A model generated the notes under the pieces. It was not told where the DNA came from, ran no database searches, and was given only the letters and a program-made list of their open reading frames with translations. Source: JAZRUF01 sp045636205 (GTDB taxonomy: Bacteria; Bacillota; Clostridia; Oscillospirales; JAAYXM01). From it: a stretch of 5,336 nucleotides of DNA. The DNA is taken from assembly GCA_045636205.1 (NCBI GenBank), contig JAZTXE010000092.1, positions 1 through 5,336 on the forward strand, written 5' to 3'. Below, piece by piece: positions 5,310 through 5,336 of this stretch; within the stretch, counting starts at the first letter, position 1, and each line of letters begins with the position of its first letter. The position numbers and the translations under genes were made by a program.

Positions 5310-5336
5310 ATGGAACGTTCCGGAGTGAAAGCTAAA
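5310..5336 (+). CDS. Start of an unidentified gene, cut by the window end
   Basis: ATG 5310 follows AGGAG (5296-5300) at a spacing of 9 bases and 12 bases after the J-protein stop. Only nine codons are present (MERSGVKAK), with no stop. The strong ribosome binding site and operon spacing support a real gene, probably co-transcribed with the upstream block. The product cannot be identified from nine residues. Confidence 0.7.

Noticed and set aside
1..5336. CRISPR arrays, insertion sequences, tRNA or rRNA genes, toxin-antitoxin pairs
   Set aside because: No direct-repeat arrays, transposase motifs, terminal repeats or structured RNA signatures were seen, and coding density leaves no space for them.

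Overview
The window is 5.3 kb of bacterial DNA in which every gene lies on the + strand and is tightly packed. The gene families (a class III NrdD/NrdG pair, a CdaA/CdaR c-di-AMP pair, an RseC-family protein, a DUF5685 protein and a J-domain protein with a cysteine-rich tail), the strong AGGAG-type ribosome binding sites and the moderate base composition point to an anaerobic member of the Clostridia (Bacillota), probably from a gut-type metagenome. The species cannot be named from this sequence.

Positions 1-75 are not genomic. Positions 44-75 match the reverse complement of the standard BGI/MGI (DNBSEQ) library adapter. Before them come a 10-base index (34-43) and a degraded copy of the partner adapter (about 1-33). 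Real sequence starts at 76, inside nrdD. The contig therefore begins with untrimmed adapter, and the apparent TTG start at 31 is an artefact.

Region 1 (76-1184) is the 3' end of nrdD, with the glycyl-radical site, overlapping nrdG by 4 bases. Together they form the oxygen-sensitive ribonucleotide reductase and its radical-SAM activase. Region 2 (1185-1336) is the only real intergenic gap. It holds a 14-bp stem-loop terminator for nrdDG and an extended -10 promoter for the next operon.

Region 3 (1337-5336) is one likely operon: cdaA, cdaR, an rseC-family gene, a DUF5685 gene, a J-domain/TPR gene, and the first nine codons of another gene cut by the window end. All junctions overlap by 1 base or are separated by no more than 16 bases. 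CdaA makes c-di-AMP at the membrane and CdaR is its extracytoplasmic regulator. The RseC-family protein is a small membrane protein with a four-cysteine motif. DUF5685 has no known function, but it is cysteine-rich and carries two Asp-rich helical motifs. The J protein probably recruits DnaK and has its own cysteine-rich tail.

The points most worth following up are the adapter artefact, the coupling of c-di-AMP synthesis to a block of three cysteine-rich proteins with no glmM directly downstream, and the possibility that DUF5685 is a remote relative of the helical isoprenoid-synthase fold.
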